64,000 bases of DNA from assembly GCF_024586455.1 (NCBI RefSeq), contig NC_065922.1:24052089-24116088 (forward strand), written 5' to 3'. The notes under the pieces were generated by a model. The model saw nothing but the letters and a program-made list of their open reading frames with translations, did no database searches and was not told the origin of the DNA. The position numbers and the translations under genes were made by a program. Positions 12,480-24,471 of the stretch are shown piece after piece. The DNA is from Bactrocera neohumeralis. Lineage: Eukaryota > Arthropoda > Insecta > Diptera > Tephritidae. Positions within the stretch are counted from its first letter, which is position 1. Each line of letters begins with the position of its first letter.

Positions 12480-12889
12480 ATGGCTACGAGTAAGCTGCGA
12501 TGGGTCTGGGACCTTGGACAACAAGTTCAACTGAAGCCCAAACCGCAGCAGAGTTTGACACCGCTAAAACGCAATATGAAGAAGTTCCTGCGTCTGTTCG
12601 TTACCGTCGGCCAAACTACCTTATCAGAGGAACACCAAAGAACTGTCAAAATAGAGGATTGCACTCGTTCAACCTGCTAGAAAAAAACGAAGACTGTTCT
12701 ATTATTGGAAAAAGTGAGGGTCGACGAAACATAGATCCACTGGTTTACACCAGTGCCCAGCAAATAGTTAAAATAGTGGACTGTACCTGGCCAGCTTGCT
12801 CCAGAGTAGCGGAATCCGGTTTTATTTGTCGAAAAGGTGTGTCGGCATTTTTTGGGACCTCCAAGGAACAGGATTTGTTCGGAAAGTAA
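12480..12889 (+). other. Unrecognised overlapping ORFs between two mariner remnants
   Basis: Two overlapping plus frames (12480-12680 and 12500-12889) are open for 66 and 129 codons. The longer begins MGLGPWTTSSTEAQTAAEF; I recognise no domain. Position between mariner fragments suggests decayed transposon DNA rather than a host exon. The right end runs into the inverted repeat of the next element. Confidence 0.25.
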
Positions 12890-13613
12890 TAGAACTGATT
12901 TTCTTCCGCCGCGACTGTACTTTGGAGCGTGCGCGCACCGACTGGATTCGGTAGAGGGCGTTTCTAGCTAACGAACGAGCGGCTGGTCAGTTGTCTCCGA
13001 GCACCTGGAGAGTCAGGACAGACATTTTCGCAAGCCCAAAATGCAGCGTTCGTTAGAGCAATTAAATTCTGTGTGAAACTCGGTAAATCAGCAACATAGA
13101 CGTTTGATATGTTCTTACCTAGATGTTGAGAGAAGTGGTGTGTTTCCATGGCCTTTTTGGAGGGCCGATTTCGTGCTGGGAGACCTGCGATTTCGACAAA
13201 CACCGACCGTGACTCGTGTGCGTAAAGTTTTGAACTCAGACCATCGACTAAGTATACATTTATTGCCCAGATGTTAAATTAATCAAAATGAACATGTGCA
13301 ACATGTGTGAAAATGACCCCCAATTAAAAAAAAATTCAGAAGTGGGCCCCCCAGACTTTTTTGTTTCCTTGCCTGAAAAGGCTGATGAAAAGCAAGCATT
13401 TTGAGACGACAGAGGGGATTCAAGCAGCATGCACCTCGGCTCTCAAGGCTATTATGGAGAATGCCTTCCGTGACGCCTTAAATGCTTGGAAATCGCGCTG
13501 GCAGCGCAGCATCGACGCAGAAGGAGCCTATTTTGAAAGTTTTTAAAGAATTGTAACGATTGGTTTAATCAATTTTTTTAAATCGACTCAGTCCTATTAC
13601 TTTCCAGACAAAC
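12874..13613 (+). mobile_element. Internally deleted mariner with both ends
   Basis: Inverted repeats TTGTTCGGAAAGTAATAGAACTGA (left) and the complement of TTTGTCTGGAAAGTAATAGG (right). Inside, MQRSLEQ starts the transposase at about 13040, an FLEGRFRAGRP segment follows, and the frame picks up again at PPDFFLFP with the C terminus RWQRSIDAEGAYFESF-stop ending at 13546. The region with the first two catalytic aspartates is gone. Length is about 740 bp against about 1.3 kb for a full mariner, so this is a non-autonomous derivative. Confidence 0.85.
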
Positions 13614-15009
13614 TCTGTATGATCTAAATCTGAAAGAAGGCAAAAGGCTCCAAAACCTTTGCTATGACGAATTATTGACAAAAAAAAAAATTCGAAAAAA
13701 TTTGCTTTCGTTGGTCATCCTCTAAATTTGACCTCGTGTAATTTCTTTTCGCTTCCCAACATAGTGAAAGGGCAGAGTTATGAGCCAAATGAGGTGGTTA
13801 CCATCGACTGAGGAAACATTTCGGTTGGCTTTGCGAGCTCAGTTTCTAACGGAGCACACTCATATAAAGACAATTTTTGTAAAGCCGACGACAAAAGCCA
13901 AAAATTGATTTTAGAAGACTCCAAGCACCAATAAAATTAGTTTTTATATAAAAAACTAAATATTTTTGTCGTAAAAATTTAGTAACAGTTTTAGCTTTCA
14001 TCATAAATATTATTAAAGTTAAAACATCAACTTCCGATTTTAGTATTTGCTTGGATTTTTTTTCTTAAATAAATTAAATTTTCTTCTAAAATCGCTTCTT
14101 TGTTAAAGATCTCTCGCAAACTCATTGTATGCTCCAATAACTATAAGAAATTACATCTAAGATATCTTTTTGATCTCGTTAAATTGTCAAATATGTTTTA
14201 TAAAGTCAAGCTGACTTACAATGACCCACACACTTCATACCCTTCAAATTTTTACAACCACACCTACATTTGCAAATCCGTTTATTCGGTTGCCGGCTCG
14301 CTCCGCGTGCATTGCAATGCTTGCACTTTAAGATTTATTGAGCTGCACCGTTTAAATGATAAATGACTTTTTGCTGTAGTTGAAGTTTCCGAAAGTATGT
14401 GGGTTAGCACACGATTTTGCTTCACCCCTTCGCCACTAATAAGTTTTATATGCTCATGTTGCATGCTTATTTTTTCCTTTTGCCACCAATAAAATGTTCA
14501 ACTGCCGGTGATAAGTTTATTGCACTCGCTGCTACAAGCCCGCACACAAACACACACACACACATATACTCGTGCATGCTGGTGGTAGTCGGTTTTCGAT
14601 AGTCGCTGTCGATTTTTGACTTCGATGGTGCATTCAATGGCGATTTTGTTTTTGCATTTTCGTTTGACAATCGCTAGGGCGTGTCCTTTGACTCTTTAAG
14701 CTCAGGAATGTGGAACAAATTTTTTGATTTATAACTAGATATACTGCCATGGCAACGAGCGGTTGGTGTGTGGTGTTGTAGTCGCGCTTGGTGCGGTGGA
14801 CTAGTGGGTTGTAGGGGAATTAATAAGCCAATAAATGCATTGAATTAGTTGGAAAACTATTTGAATTGCTTGCTTCTGAGGTTCAGAGTTGGAAAATTTA
14901 ATTTGAGTTTTAATTATCTGGAATTCAACCAGAAGGTCGAAGATCCTATAAAATATAAATAAATATCAAATATCAGCAAGACGAGCTGATATCGGATCAT
15001 TATAGCATC
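13614..15009. other. Spacer, no gene seen
   Basis: 13630-14030 is AT-rich with short low-complexity runs. 14080-14700 looks unique, with a CA microsatellite at 14541-14566. 14935-15005 resembles a scrap of dispersed repeat (GATCCTATAAAATATAAAT). No exon can be supported. Confidence 0.5.
14541..14566. repeat. CA microsatellite
   Basis: CACACAAACACACACA run. Confidence 0.85.
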
Positions 15010-15845
15010 TCGCACCATACAATTTGACATCCAGAGCACAACCCTGGGGAGGATCTATCGAGCGTATTGGTTAAAGCCCACCTTCAATAAACTGATTGAG
15101 CCGTATCAGTGTGGCTTCAGGTCTGAAAAATCAACAACTGACCAGATATTCATCATGAGCCAAATCTTGGAAAAGACCCTTGAAAAGAGGATCGACACAC
15201 ACCACCTCTTCGCCAATTCCAAATCTGTTATTTACAACACGAAAAGGAGCTGTTTTTATGTCGCGATGTCTGAATTTGGTATGCCCGCAAAACAAATGCG
15301 GCTGTGTAAACTGACGTTGAGCAATACCAAAAGCACCATGAGAATCGGGAAGAACCTCTCCGAGGCGTTCGATACCAAAAGAAGGTTTCAGACAAGGCGA
15401 CTCCCAATCGTGAGACTTCTTTAATCTACTTTTGGAGAAAATAATTCGAGCTGCAGATCTGGTTAGAGATGGTACAAACTTCTACAACTGTTGGCGTAAG
15501 CCGATGATACTGATATCATTGGACATATCAATCGCGCCGTAAGTTGTCAAACAAACAGTCGTTGCAGAGATATACAACGACATTGGCATAGTTCAGCGAA
15601 TTAAGAGACAGCCGCTACGCTGGCGAGGTCATGCCGTCTGTATGGATGAAAACACTCCAGCTCTGAAAGTTTTCGGCGCAAGATTCGCCGGGGGAAGCAG
15701 AGGAAATGGAAGATCTCCACTTCGTTGGAAAGACCAGATGGAGTAGGAACTGAATACACTTGGACTTTTCAAAAATGACTGGCGCGCTGTTGTAAACTCG
15801 GCTATAACCACGTAAGCGGTGTCTACGTCAATAAAGTAGAAGAAG
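15010..15845 (+). mobile_element. RTE-like non-LTR retrotransposon fragment
   Basis: Reverse-transcriptase motifs in shifting plus frames: EPYQCGFRSEKSTTDQIF (near 15100), MRIGKNLSEAFDTKRRF (15340) and ADDTDIIG, a variant of the catalytic YADD box (15500). The C-terminal block RIKRQPLRWRGHAV follows. It ends with GGCGCGCTGTTGTAAACTCG, a GTAAGCGGTGTCTACG block and a GAAGAAG tail, that is, a simple-repeat tail rather than poly-A. Stops and a large deletion between motifs show it is dead. Other copies: 36695, 40840, 45660, tails at 20390, 43945 and 51178. Confidence 0.85.
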
Positions 15846-17885
15846 AAGTTTCACAAAATTTTACAAAATTTTTGTAACGACAGCGCTTCAAACTCCAAAG
15901 ATTGATCAGATCGGGGCGTTGTGCATATAGCTGTCATTCAATACTGATCGATAAATATCAAAATCAAGGTAAAGATCCTTACCCTTTTTTTATGGCACAA
16001 ATAAGCTTTTTCGAAAGATACTGCTGTGCGCCTAAATGTAGGCAACGTTTCAGTTTATTGATTTGTTTGTCAAGGACCCTAAAAATTTAAGAAAAATTAA
16101 ATGGACTGATGTTTTTATACTTTTCTCTACTACCTTTTGTTTTTATAAATTTTGAAGCATTTGCATGCTACTTTTGTTTTTCTTACATTGCATAAATTAA
16201 TGCCTACATTTAGGGTTTACTGAGACCTATGGATTTAGAGAAATTTTAAATTAGATATAAGAGAAAGAATAGCATCTTAAATTATGCTGGACTTATGAAG
16301 CTCATTTTTTCATTAGTTAAATCTTATTTAATTATTATATTTTATACCTTGGTGATAAAAATTGTTGCCTACATTTAGGGTGTTCTTCAAAGGTAGAAAC
16401 AAGAGAGAAAGAAAAAGGGGATAGATGTGAATTTATACAGTTAATTGCGCTGTATATTTTTAGATTTCTATGCAATATTAAATAATTGTTGGTTTTTAAT
16501 AAGACAGTAAACAATAACTCTCGGAAGTGTCAACCGAAAGTATTGAAATTTGTATCAGATCTTAATATTTCATTTAAACTCTATCAGAAAAGAAATCTTA
16601 CAGTGAACTGCTACATTTTAGCACTTAAAATAAAAATAATAATCAACCCAGCCAAATAAGTTAAAAAATTTATTACTCCACTAACAAAATATACCCCCCT
16701 AACGCCTAAATGTATGCTAAATGAAAATTGTTCGCAGAAATAATTTCACATAGTATAATTGAATTAGTTTTCTTTGTTAAATATTTTAGCCCAGAAATTT
16801 GTTTAATGTTGACTAACTAAGTGCGCTACCGGCGCCATCGATTGCCAATATTTTAGACACAAAGAAAAGAGCTCAAGAGAGTTATACACACACAACCGCA
16901 TGCTCTCGCACCACAACCAGGCACACACACAGCCATACACGGTCATAAGAGCACAAGGGTGTATTTAATCCATATCGATTTAGCTTTGCAAGGTTTCCTC
17001 GTGAATGAACGAAGCGTGCGCTGGAAAAGTGTGTTAGCAGGTTATGCGCGAGGCAAATCAAATCAAACCACCGCCGAGCAGTGGGTAAAGCATGACTCGG
17101 TTGGCTGATAAGCTTGATAGTTAAGGTAGCGCGAATCATATATGGAAATTTTAAAGCAGCAGCACGTTTCAATGGAACCCCGCAAACTTGATTTGGCGCT
17201 ACGGCTTTGCATGGTGATATAACGGCACATGGCTGAGATTTGTTGGCAGCTGCTAAATAACTGTGCTTGCCTATAATCCGCTGTGTGTGGTGTGGGTGGG
17301 ATGAAAATGGGCGGTAATTAGAACTGATTTAAATAGGAATTTGAAGGTGCTTGCGACTAATTGATTTAAGTTGTGTTCACATTGCATTGTATTAAAAAAG
17401 GCATGGACAATGTTAAAATAAAAATCTTAAAATAATATAAAGTATGTTAGTGGAATAATTTAATGTTTCTACCAAATTTTCTCTTTGATATTAAGAGATA
17501 TACATATATGTATATGTACATCTCCTCTTCGAAAAATATAAATATAATAAATATCTAAATATTATATTATATAAGTTTCTAGTATTTTTAGAAAATTATA
17601 ATAATTTATAATTCAAATTAAAGGGTTTTCTTTTTTCTTCAATATCACGTTTTTTTTAGACGTATGGTTTTCATGAAACAATATTTTTTTCGAAGTTAGG
17701 TCTTTTTGATAGCTGTTATTTGATTTATACTCAGTTTGGCTTGCCTTTTCATAATGAACAGACTTGCTCTGTCACACGTTAGGTGAATGGACCATAGACC
17801 AGATGGCCACCGATCCTAATTTTTACTAACATTTTTTTTTCAGCGATTAAGCTCGCTTTTAGTTTAGTGGGCACGTTAATTCATT
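15846..17885. other. AT-rich spacer, no gene seen
   Basis: No supported ORF. 16690-17330 has a slightly higher GC content and CACACACAACC blocks and looks unique. A TATATG microsatellite lies near 17500-17525. Confidence 0.5.
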
Positions 17886-17889
17886 TGAC

Positions 17890-18300
17890 ATCCTGACATG
17901 GCGTTACATTCTCAAAAAGTCACTGTAATTGCTCATTGGGGCATAATGGGTTGAATTTTTTTTTTTTTATTGAAACTGAAATGAATTTTTGTTGACTCAT
18001 GCCCAGCTCTTGACCGATGCTACGGCAGCTACTATGCCGGTCTCTTTCGACCAATTCAGCGATTTTATCGCAATTTTCGACGACAGGCCTTCCGGAGCGT
18101 GGCGCATCTTCGACCACCTCTACACCAGAAAGAAAACGTTGAAACCATCGTTGTGCGGTGGAGATGGAAACTGTATCGGGTACATAAACTGCACAAATTT
18201 TGTTGGCGGCTTGAGATGCATTTTTGCCTTTAAGTATGCCGTATTTTCTCTTTATTTTGCTCCATGTTTGCGATGCTATAATTCACGAAAGACTTAAAAA
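17890..18300 (-). mobile_element. Mariner transposase remnant (N-terminal half)
   Basis: The minus frames give EQNKEKIRH near 18265, SISTAQRWFQRF-like helix sequence near 18160 and VVEDAPRSGRPVVENCDKIA near 18110, then RHSSCRSIGQELGMSQQ near 18020. This is the paired helix-turn-helix with the conserved RSGRP linker. The catalytic part is absent. On the plus strand 17890-17935 reads ALHSQKVTV, a segment seen in Tc3-like transposases, so a second scrap may abut it. Confidence 0.75.
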
Positions 18301-18848
18301 AAAGATTATCAATCAAACACGTTTTAGCGCGTGAAATGAGCTTTCCAAAAAGGTATAGCATGACCCGATGCGACGAATAAAACTAGAACTACGCGCTTTC
18401 ACCGCCAACTAGCGAAAATACCGCAAGACTTTTTTGACAACCTATAAAAATGAAGCCGGCTATAATATTACACCCTATAGAGTAATGATTAATTACTTTT
18501 ACGTGCTTGAAATGCAGGATATTGTTGTGGCGCGTTATTGTTGACTGCGGTCCCAATTGCAAAAAGTGCTCCAAAATTAGGCCTATCGGCTGAAATTTAT
18601 TCCAACCGTCCGGAGTGATCAGTTGCCGGAAATCGCTTTTAAAACATACTGGAAAACCCTTATCTTTATTATTCCGTTTTGAAAATCGCATGTCTGACAA
18701 AAACATCATTTTTCTAAGAATACATAGAATAAAAACTGTAAATATGTTAGAACATACAACTTTGATAGTGATCTCGGAATAATCACAGAAGCAAATTCAA
18801 CAAATTCTCTTTCGAGAAAAACGCATTCAAACAAAGTGATTATCTACA
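18301..18848. other. Spacer, no gene seen
   Basis: A 106-codon minus frame (18389-18709) is open but has no recognisable domain, and its position between transposons argues against a host gene. Confidence 0.5.
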
Positions 18849-19511
18849 TTAAGGGGTTACATGGGTTTACGGTTTTATTATTATTATTAAATTCTAAAAC
18901 ATCTCTAGAATAATGTCCTAAATTTTCAAGTTGATCCGAGTGATAGTTTCGGAGATATAGCCTTGAAAACTTGTGCGCTCGATGTTAGCTAAGCTAAGGG
19001 TGCCGTCTTTAAACGTGTTTTTCTCGAAACTGTGGTTTTGAAGTCGGTTGGCAAAATTTTTCGAGAACTACTCAGCCAGTCTTCATGCAATTTCGCACAG
19101 TTCTTTGAGGTACCATTCTTAAAAGCTTGAACGAATGGTTTTTTTCTATTACAACTATTTGAAAAAAAATGTCGTGAAATTTTAATTTTTTTGTAAAAAT
19201 GTCTGCCAAAAAATCAATTTCCAAGTGTTTTCCTTTGTCCAGGTTAAGTTAAGGTTTCAACGAAAATACGTATTTTTTCACTTTAGATGCTCCTGTAAGG
19301 AGTTATCCTGCCAACGCGGGCACAACTTTTTTCCGAGTGTTCACCGGAAACGGCTCCCAAGGTCCGAGCTTAAAATGTTTTTTATAAAAATTTCAGAACT
19401 TGTCTGTTTGTAACAATAAAAAATTCCAATAAAATATTTAATTTTTTATATGAAAAAAAAATGTTGAAAAAATACTGTTTTTGACCCGAGGAAACCAATG
19501 TAACCCCTTAA
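18849..19511. mobile_element. Non-autonomous TTAA-type element (piggyBac-like MITE)
   Basis: Inverted repeats AAGGGGTTACATGGGTTT (left) and its imperfect complement AAACCAATGTAACCCCTT (right). The ends sit in TTAA on both sides (18849-18852 and 19508-19511), the target preferred by piggyBac elements. About 660 bp. The interior has no transposase; it carries TTTCTCGAAACTG-type blocks, also seen in other AT-rich repeats here. Confidence 0.75.
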
Positions 19512-19834
19512 CTACTAGCGGCAATATTTCTTTAAAATTTTAGTATGTAATTTTTAAGGGTATAAACTATAGACAAGAGCAAGAATAAATATTTTGATTT
19601 TTTTGACAATTCACTTTAACTATGTATGCTGTTTTTAAATATTACGTAAGTTTTTAATATTATTGGAAGAATCACTTCAAAAAATATTTTCCTTTATAAA
19701 AAAGTAAAGAGATTACTATATCAAATTGAAGACCTTAAAGGAATATATTTAAGAATATAACCCTTAAGTAGGGGGTTGCGTAGCTAAAAATGTAAAATTC
19801 AAATATTGTCTAAGTTAGAATCTACTGTGTTCAG

Positions 19835-20260
19835 AAAATAAGGCATGGTGTGGTGCGCTATGAATTCCTTTCGCCGGGATAATTGTCAACAGAGAATATT
19901 ATTTGGGCATCATGCGCCATTTGCGGCAAGCTAGTCGCCTGAAACACCAGAATTATGATGGAACAAATCTTGGTTCCTTCATCACCATAAGTATAATGCG
20001 CCATGTCATACTACATTGGTTCATCGCGATTTTTTTTGCCGAAAACTCAACACATATCGTTCCGCAACCACAATATTTGCTTGATTTGATTCCGCGCGAC
20101 TTCAACCTCAGAAGACCAACACGGCGACGCCGTTTTGATATGATTAAAGAGATATAAGCCGCATCGAAAAATGTCTTCAAGGCTATAATATTCCAAATAC
20201 TTCAAGGCAAAAATGCGCTTTATCGGATGGATACTTATTTGAAGAGCACGAAATTGATTT
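19835..20260 (+). mobile_element. Mariner transposase remnant (C-terminal half)
   Basis: The plus frame from 19903 reads LGIMRHLRQASR (an EYYLxxMRxLR motif), then after a scrambled block ENSTHIVPQPQYLLDLIPRD, which corresponds to the PPYSPDLAPCD motif with the third catalytic aspartate. KRPTRRRRFDMIKEI follows and then a C terminus in a shifted frame. The second aspartate region is damaged and there are frame breaks. Confidence 0.7.
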
Positions 20261-20389
20261 AGAAGCATAAATAAGAGTTTACATGTTATAAGTAAATCAC
20301 CATACTCTTTCATCACAGAAGTGTACATAATATTTAACAACCAAAAATATCATACTTTATTGCAAATCATTATTCCTCACTTAGATTAT

Positions 20390-20432
20390 TCTTAGACACC
20401 GCTTACGCGGTTATAGCCGAACTTACAACAGA
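20390..20432 (-). mobile_element. RTE-like 3' tail fragment
   Basis: GACACCGCTTACGCGGTTAT followed by AGCCGAACTTACAACAG is the reverse complement of the common 3' tail seen at 15780-15845. Confidence 0.7.
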
Positions 20433-21185
20433 TTAGTTAATTTTAAAGCAAGATATGTGTTTACAGGCTATTATATCAGTATTAAAATAAAACTAACTAT
20501 TAATGTTTAGTAACCAATCTATTAAGATGAACAAGTTTTAAAAACCTCATGCATATTCGCTTCAGACCTAATAATCTGTCGAAATAGTTTTGATTCCGAA
20601 ATCAAATTTCGCTGATTTTTAAAGTGGTCGTATTTTGGGGAAAACCAAAAAGCCATGAGTCGCGTTTGTTGGCAAGATAGTGACAATTTGGACCAGCATT
20701 TGCAGAAATTATAAAAATTATTGAGCAAGCCTTTTTTTAATAATAAGAAAATTCGATGGAAATCGAAATCAACTGATATTTAGTGGTAAAAATGCTCTGA
20801 AAATTTGTAAAAAAAAGATTTTGACAGTTACTGAGAAGTGTTATGATGACACTGGAAATAAAGCTATGCAGCTTCTGCAACAAAAAGCTTCTCCTGGAAG
20901 CTTTATGGTAAAAAAAACATTGACTGGGTATCCAATAGCTAAGAAAAATGCAGCTATTTTGCTGCGATCAATAAAGACAGCCGGTTGATGGATTTGGCAT
21001 ATAACAGAGAGACCATATAAATTATAAAAGGTCAAATTTTACAAAAAATATTTTAAATAAAAATTCGTTCGATTTTCTTTTTTCAAAATAATTTTTTGTT
21101 TAAATGCTGACATAAAAGATACTGACATAAAATAAGAAGCGCCTAGTATTTATTAAGAAATATGTGTATAGAAATGATCATCCAA
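20433..21185. other. AT-rich spacer, no gene seen
   Basis: Short open frames without recognisable domains. Nothing else supported. Confidence 0.55.
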
Positions 21186-21358
21186 ATGGAGGTGTTTTTT
21201 TTTTCATTAGCCGCGGCCAACATTCCAAAGAGATAATCTTCAAAAAACAAATGACAAAGAATGTTCTTTCGAATGATAATTAACATTCCGCATTAACTTT
21301 GAAGTTTATGTGTTTTTTCTTTAAAAAAAAGTAGGGAACCTCGAAATGATTCACATTT
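21186..21358 (+). mobile_element. Tc3-like element, 3' end only
   Basis: Matches the 3' ends of the elements at 31966-33010 and 59439-60328: AGCCGCGGCCAACATTCC, AGAGATAATCTTCAAAAA, GAATGTTCTTTCGAATGATAA and a decayed end CCTCGAAATGATTCAC. The rest of the element is missing. Confidence 0.75.
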
Positions 21359-21636
21359 TATTGGTAAATATCGTTCTATAGATTTTAAAACTGAAATTTT
21401 TGTAACCACACTTTGGAACTGTTAAATTTTCTTTTTTCTGTTTACTACATGCTATCTTTCTGACTCACCATATTTTAAGTCCAACGGTGTATGGTCAACT
21501 TTTATACAGGATAAACTTTAAATATTTTCCACTTGTTGAAGCAGTTACAGTTTTTAGAATATATTTCTAATAAACTACATTGAATATATTGGTTTTTTTA
21601 ATCACACACACTCACACACCGATGACTTGCTAACAC

Positions 21637-21642
21637 TTTATT
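21637..21642 (-). terminator. Poly(A) signal AATAAA for the third inaF-like ORF
   Basis: AATAAA on the minus strand 17 nt after the stop codon at 21659. This gives the ORF at 22051-21659 a very short 3' UTR. Confidence 0.5.
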
Positions 21643-21658
21643 TTCGATAATTCTAAAT

Positions 21659-22051
21659 TTAGCCATATCCTGGTGGTTTCTTCATTATCATACTCTTATG
21701 CAACGGTGGCATACGTGAGTCCCAAAAGAAGAAATGATAAATGGATAGAACAAAACCCAAACTGCACAGACCACATAAGTAGATCAACACCATTACATAG
21801 CGTATGCAACGCTCCGAAAAAGTCGGTTTATGCGCCAATATCTCGTCAACATCGTGCAAACGATACGACGGCAAATGACCGGTGGATATCCTGACGGTGG
21901 TTGGGCGTGAGCCTCTTGATTCTGATGGCGGGCTAATTGCAGCCGATTCAGCGGCGGACTCCGCGGTCGCTGTGTCCTCAACGCCGTCGTCATTATTATT
22001 ATTTACACTCGATTCAATTATATTGACAATTTTCGCTAGATTTTCCGCCAT
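21659..22051 (-). CDS. INAF-motif small membrane protein (inaF-like 1)
   Basis: Intact intronless ORF of 130 residues. I start it at the ATG at 22051 (MAENLAKIVNIIESS); the longer frame upstream opens only with TTG. Residues 1-75 are hydrophilic and low in complexity (Asn, Ala/Glu and Ser/Pro runs). Residues about 90-120 form one membrane segment ending in the INAF signature: CGLCSLGFVLSIYHFFFWDS, then RMPP. A short polar tail ends in PPGYG. INAF proteins are small single-pass membrane proteins; in Drosophila an inaF product is needed for TRP channel function in photoreceptors. The partner here is unknown. It is the last of three same-strand paralogs (28252 and 33381 upstream) and the most diverged, with a longer N terminus and YH instead of YY. 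A poly(A) signal follows the stop, and a TATA-like box precedes the ATG by about 95 bp. The family call is by motif; which Drosophila inaF member it corresponds to is not settled. Confidence 0.85.
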   Translation of the reverse strand: MAENLAKIVNIIESSVNNNNDDGVEDTATAESAAESAAISPPSESRGSRPTTVRISTGHLPSYRLHDVDEILAHKPTFSERCIRYVMVLIYLCGLCSLGFVLSIYHFFFWDSRMPPLHKSMIMKKPPGYG

Positions 22052-22110
22052 TTTTCGCGCGACGTCAACGAGCAATCTGCGCTGTGGTTGCTCTGATCGG
22101 CGCAATTTAA

Positions 22111-22153
22111 ATGTGATTCGAAATTTAAATCAAATCAAAATCACTTTTATATA
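22111..22153 (-). promoter_or_regulatory. Candidate core promoter (TATA box plus initiator)
   Basis: On the minus strand TATATAAAAG occupies 22153-22144 and TCACAT, a fair match to the insect initiator, lies at 22116-22111, about 30 bp further on. Transcription from there would give a 5' UTR of about 60 nt before the ATG at 22051. The TATA sits in a TATATG microsatellite, so chance is possible. Confidence 0.4.
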
Positions 22154-22205
22154 TGTATATGTATGTCAGTCACATAGCTGTAAATTAATTGATGAGCGCG
22201 AATAG

Positions 22206-24284
22206 GTGAAAATGCGGCGGCACACGTTTGTGGTAGAACTGTCAAAAAGTTAATGGCAATATAGAGCCACATGACAGGAAACACTGAGAAATTAACACAG
22301 AGTCACCAGATACCAGGCCAACACGAGCAGGCTGAGCCGGTGTTGTACCGCTACATATGCGAGTACGTAGTAGGAGGGCTCTGACTGCTTGGGATTTAGT
22401 GAAACGAAAAATAGGATTAAACCGTGTGTATTGCTTTGTCAACCTTTTGGTTTTGTTTTTGCCTTTTTGATGGCGCTGCATTTCGCTTTAATGGCGTTAA
22501 TTAATCCGTCGCCCAAGAGTAGTGACTGCGCGAGTAAGTGAGCGCCATGCAGGCGATGACAGGCAGTCATAGTGGAGAGGGTGTGTCGTGTGGTCAGTGA
22601 GTGTGAAGTGAGTTTTTTGCGAAAAATTTTGAAGGAAAATGTCAGAGCTGTATGACATTGTGGAGAGTGAGTATGAACTAGCAAAAAGAATATTTAAGAA
22701 TAATATAAACATCAAATCGAATACAGGGTGTAAGCGAAGATCGCTAGTTCAGTGTGGAAGATGGTTAGTTGCTCTTGTCACTTCATGAACTGAATTCATG
22801 TCCTGATGATCATGTCATACCCCGAGTTATTAAACAAATCTGAATCGATATAGGGTTGCCAACTATTTAGTTTTATTTATTCGAGAACTAATTAATTTGA
22901 TTTATTAAACTAAAGAAGTGAAAATATTTTTTCTATTTACTCCAAATCCCAAAAATACCTTATAAAAAAGAGTTACATTGGAGATCAGCTTTGGCTGAAC
23001 AGTCTCTTTATTCTTTTTAGAAAACAAAAACGATCATTTATCTATAGAAGATTTCACATTTGAAGTTATTATCTCTTATTTATTGTCTTTAGTAAATAAA
23101 AGAAAATCCAATGTAAATAAAAGTTTGGATCCGCATGTTTAAGTGCACATCCAACAATATCACATAACTTAATCTGAGTATTCGCGTACTAAAGTGATCA
23201 AGTGTGGTACAAATAGAAATGGTGCACCACTATGCTGAAAAACATTGTAAAAACATTGAAGTAGCAGACAGTATGTGAAATAATTGTTTGTATTTAGATG
23301 CTATCCATCAATCGATCCAATTTCTGGCCTCTTTGTAAGAACAAAAGTGCTGTACGCCCAGGTCATGTAATGGAATAAGTAAAATCAAAAGAAAAGGTAG
23401 AAATATTATCTTGTAGTGTCTTTTCGAGTATTGCGGTCATTTTTTCTTCAACGCTCGACTCAAACGTATTTTTTTGCGTCTCATAGGACTCTTGTAAAAG
23501 TTTCGCAAGTGATTGCAAGAGTTCAAAGTACCCTACGGCGAGCCAAGCAAACTTTACTCGGGTCCCAGACGCTCCATGACTTCCACGTCATATTCGCCAT
23601 TTTTGAACTTACAAAATCATTTTCCACACGTTTTTTTACTAAAACAACGATCACCATAAGTTTATCATTTGACGTCCCTGAGCTGCATTTTTCTCAAATG
23701 AAACGCAAAAAGTAAAACTTCTCGCAAATGACCCTTACTTGGCACCAAACAAAACACAGTAATTATAAACAAATGAGATTTGGTAGAGTTGTTGACTGTT
23801 ATCTCAGCTGGCCGATTTACAAAGCTGGCGTCACCTATGGGAAAGCGGCGGTTTTCTATTTGTACGCCTGATATAAAAAGGAATTCTAATTAAATTTATT
23901 CTCTTCAAAACTTTTTTATATCTGATAACTTTTATCGAACTTTTTAGCTTCTAGAAAAATTCTCTCATATGTTTAAATTTTATTTTTGTGTTCTTTGAGT
24001 TCTTTACTTTCACTTTTCTTAACCCGCATGATTTGTACACATTTCGTATTTGTAACGAAAGTTGAATTGATGACGCTACAGGGCGTATGAGTAACAAAAA
24101 TAATATAATGATCTTATAGTCATATTGTTAAAGAATTAAATTTCAAGTGGCCTAACACTTAAGTAAAGAAATAACTTAGCAAGGTAAGAAAAAGAGTAAT
24201 TTGTCTTCCAAAAAAACAACCTCAATTTAAAATACATACCTTGCTCTAGGCTTGTAGCATTTTGTTATCATCGTTAGAGTATCT
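22206..24284. other. Spacer upstream of the third inaF-like ORF
   Basis: 22240-22720 is unique, moderately GC-rich sequence that could hold regulatory DNA. 22850-24280 is AT-rich. An open frame at 23416-23715 (and the opposite strand, with a glutamate-rich ESYETQKNTFESSVEEKM segment) is not recognised. No exon can be supported. Confidence 0.45.
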
Positions 24285-24346
24285 ACATTGAACCACAAAG
24301 GACTAGTAGTCCACGTGCGATCTTTGATCAGAAATCTAACCTACCT
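24285..24346 (+). mobile_element. Family J2 non-LTR 3' tail
   Basis: CACAAAGGACTAGTAGTCCA then CGTGCGATCTTTGATCAG and AAATCTAACCTACCT, the same 3' end as at 4390-4447. Confidence 0.75.
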
Positions 24347-24471
24347 ACATTGAACCACACTGAAACCACTCTTATATAGCGAAGAAATATTGAAAATGCG
24401 TTCCTCAATAATATTTAAAACTGCACTCTGTAACATTTTTATGCTCTTGCAACATGTTGCCACAAAATATA

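Noticed and set aside
22052..22105. N-terminal extension of the inaF-like 1 ORF (18 codons)
   Set aside because: The extension opens with TTG, not ATG; the ATG at 22051 is a normal start.
23416..23715. 99-codon plus ORF
   Set aside because: No recognisable domain; the opposite strand is also open; the setting is AT-rich spacer.
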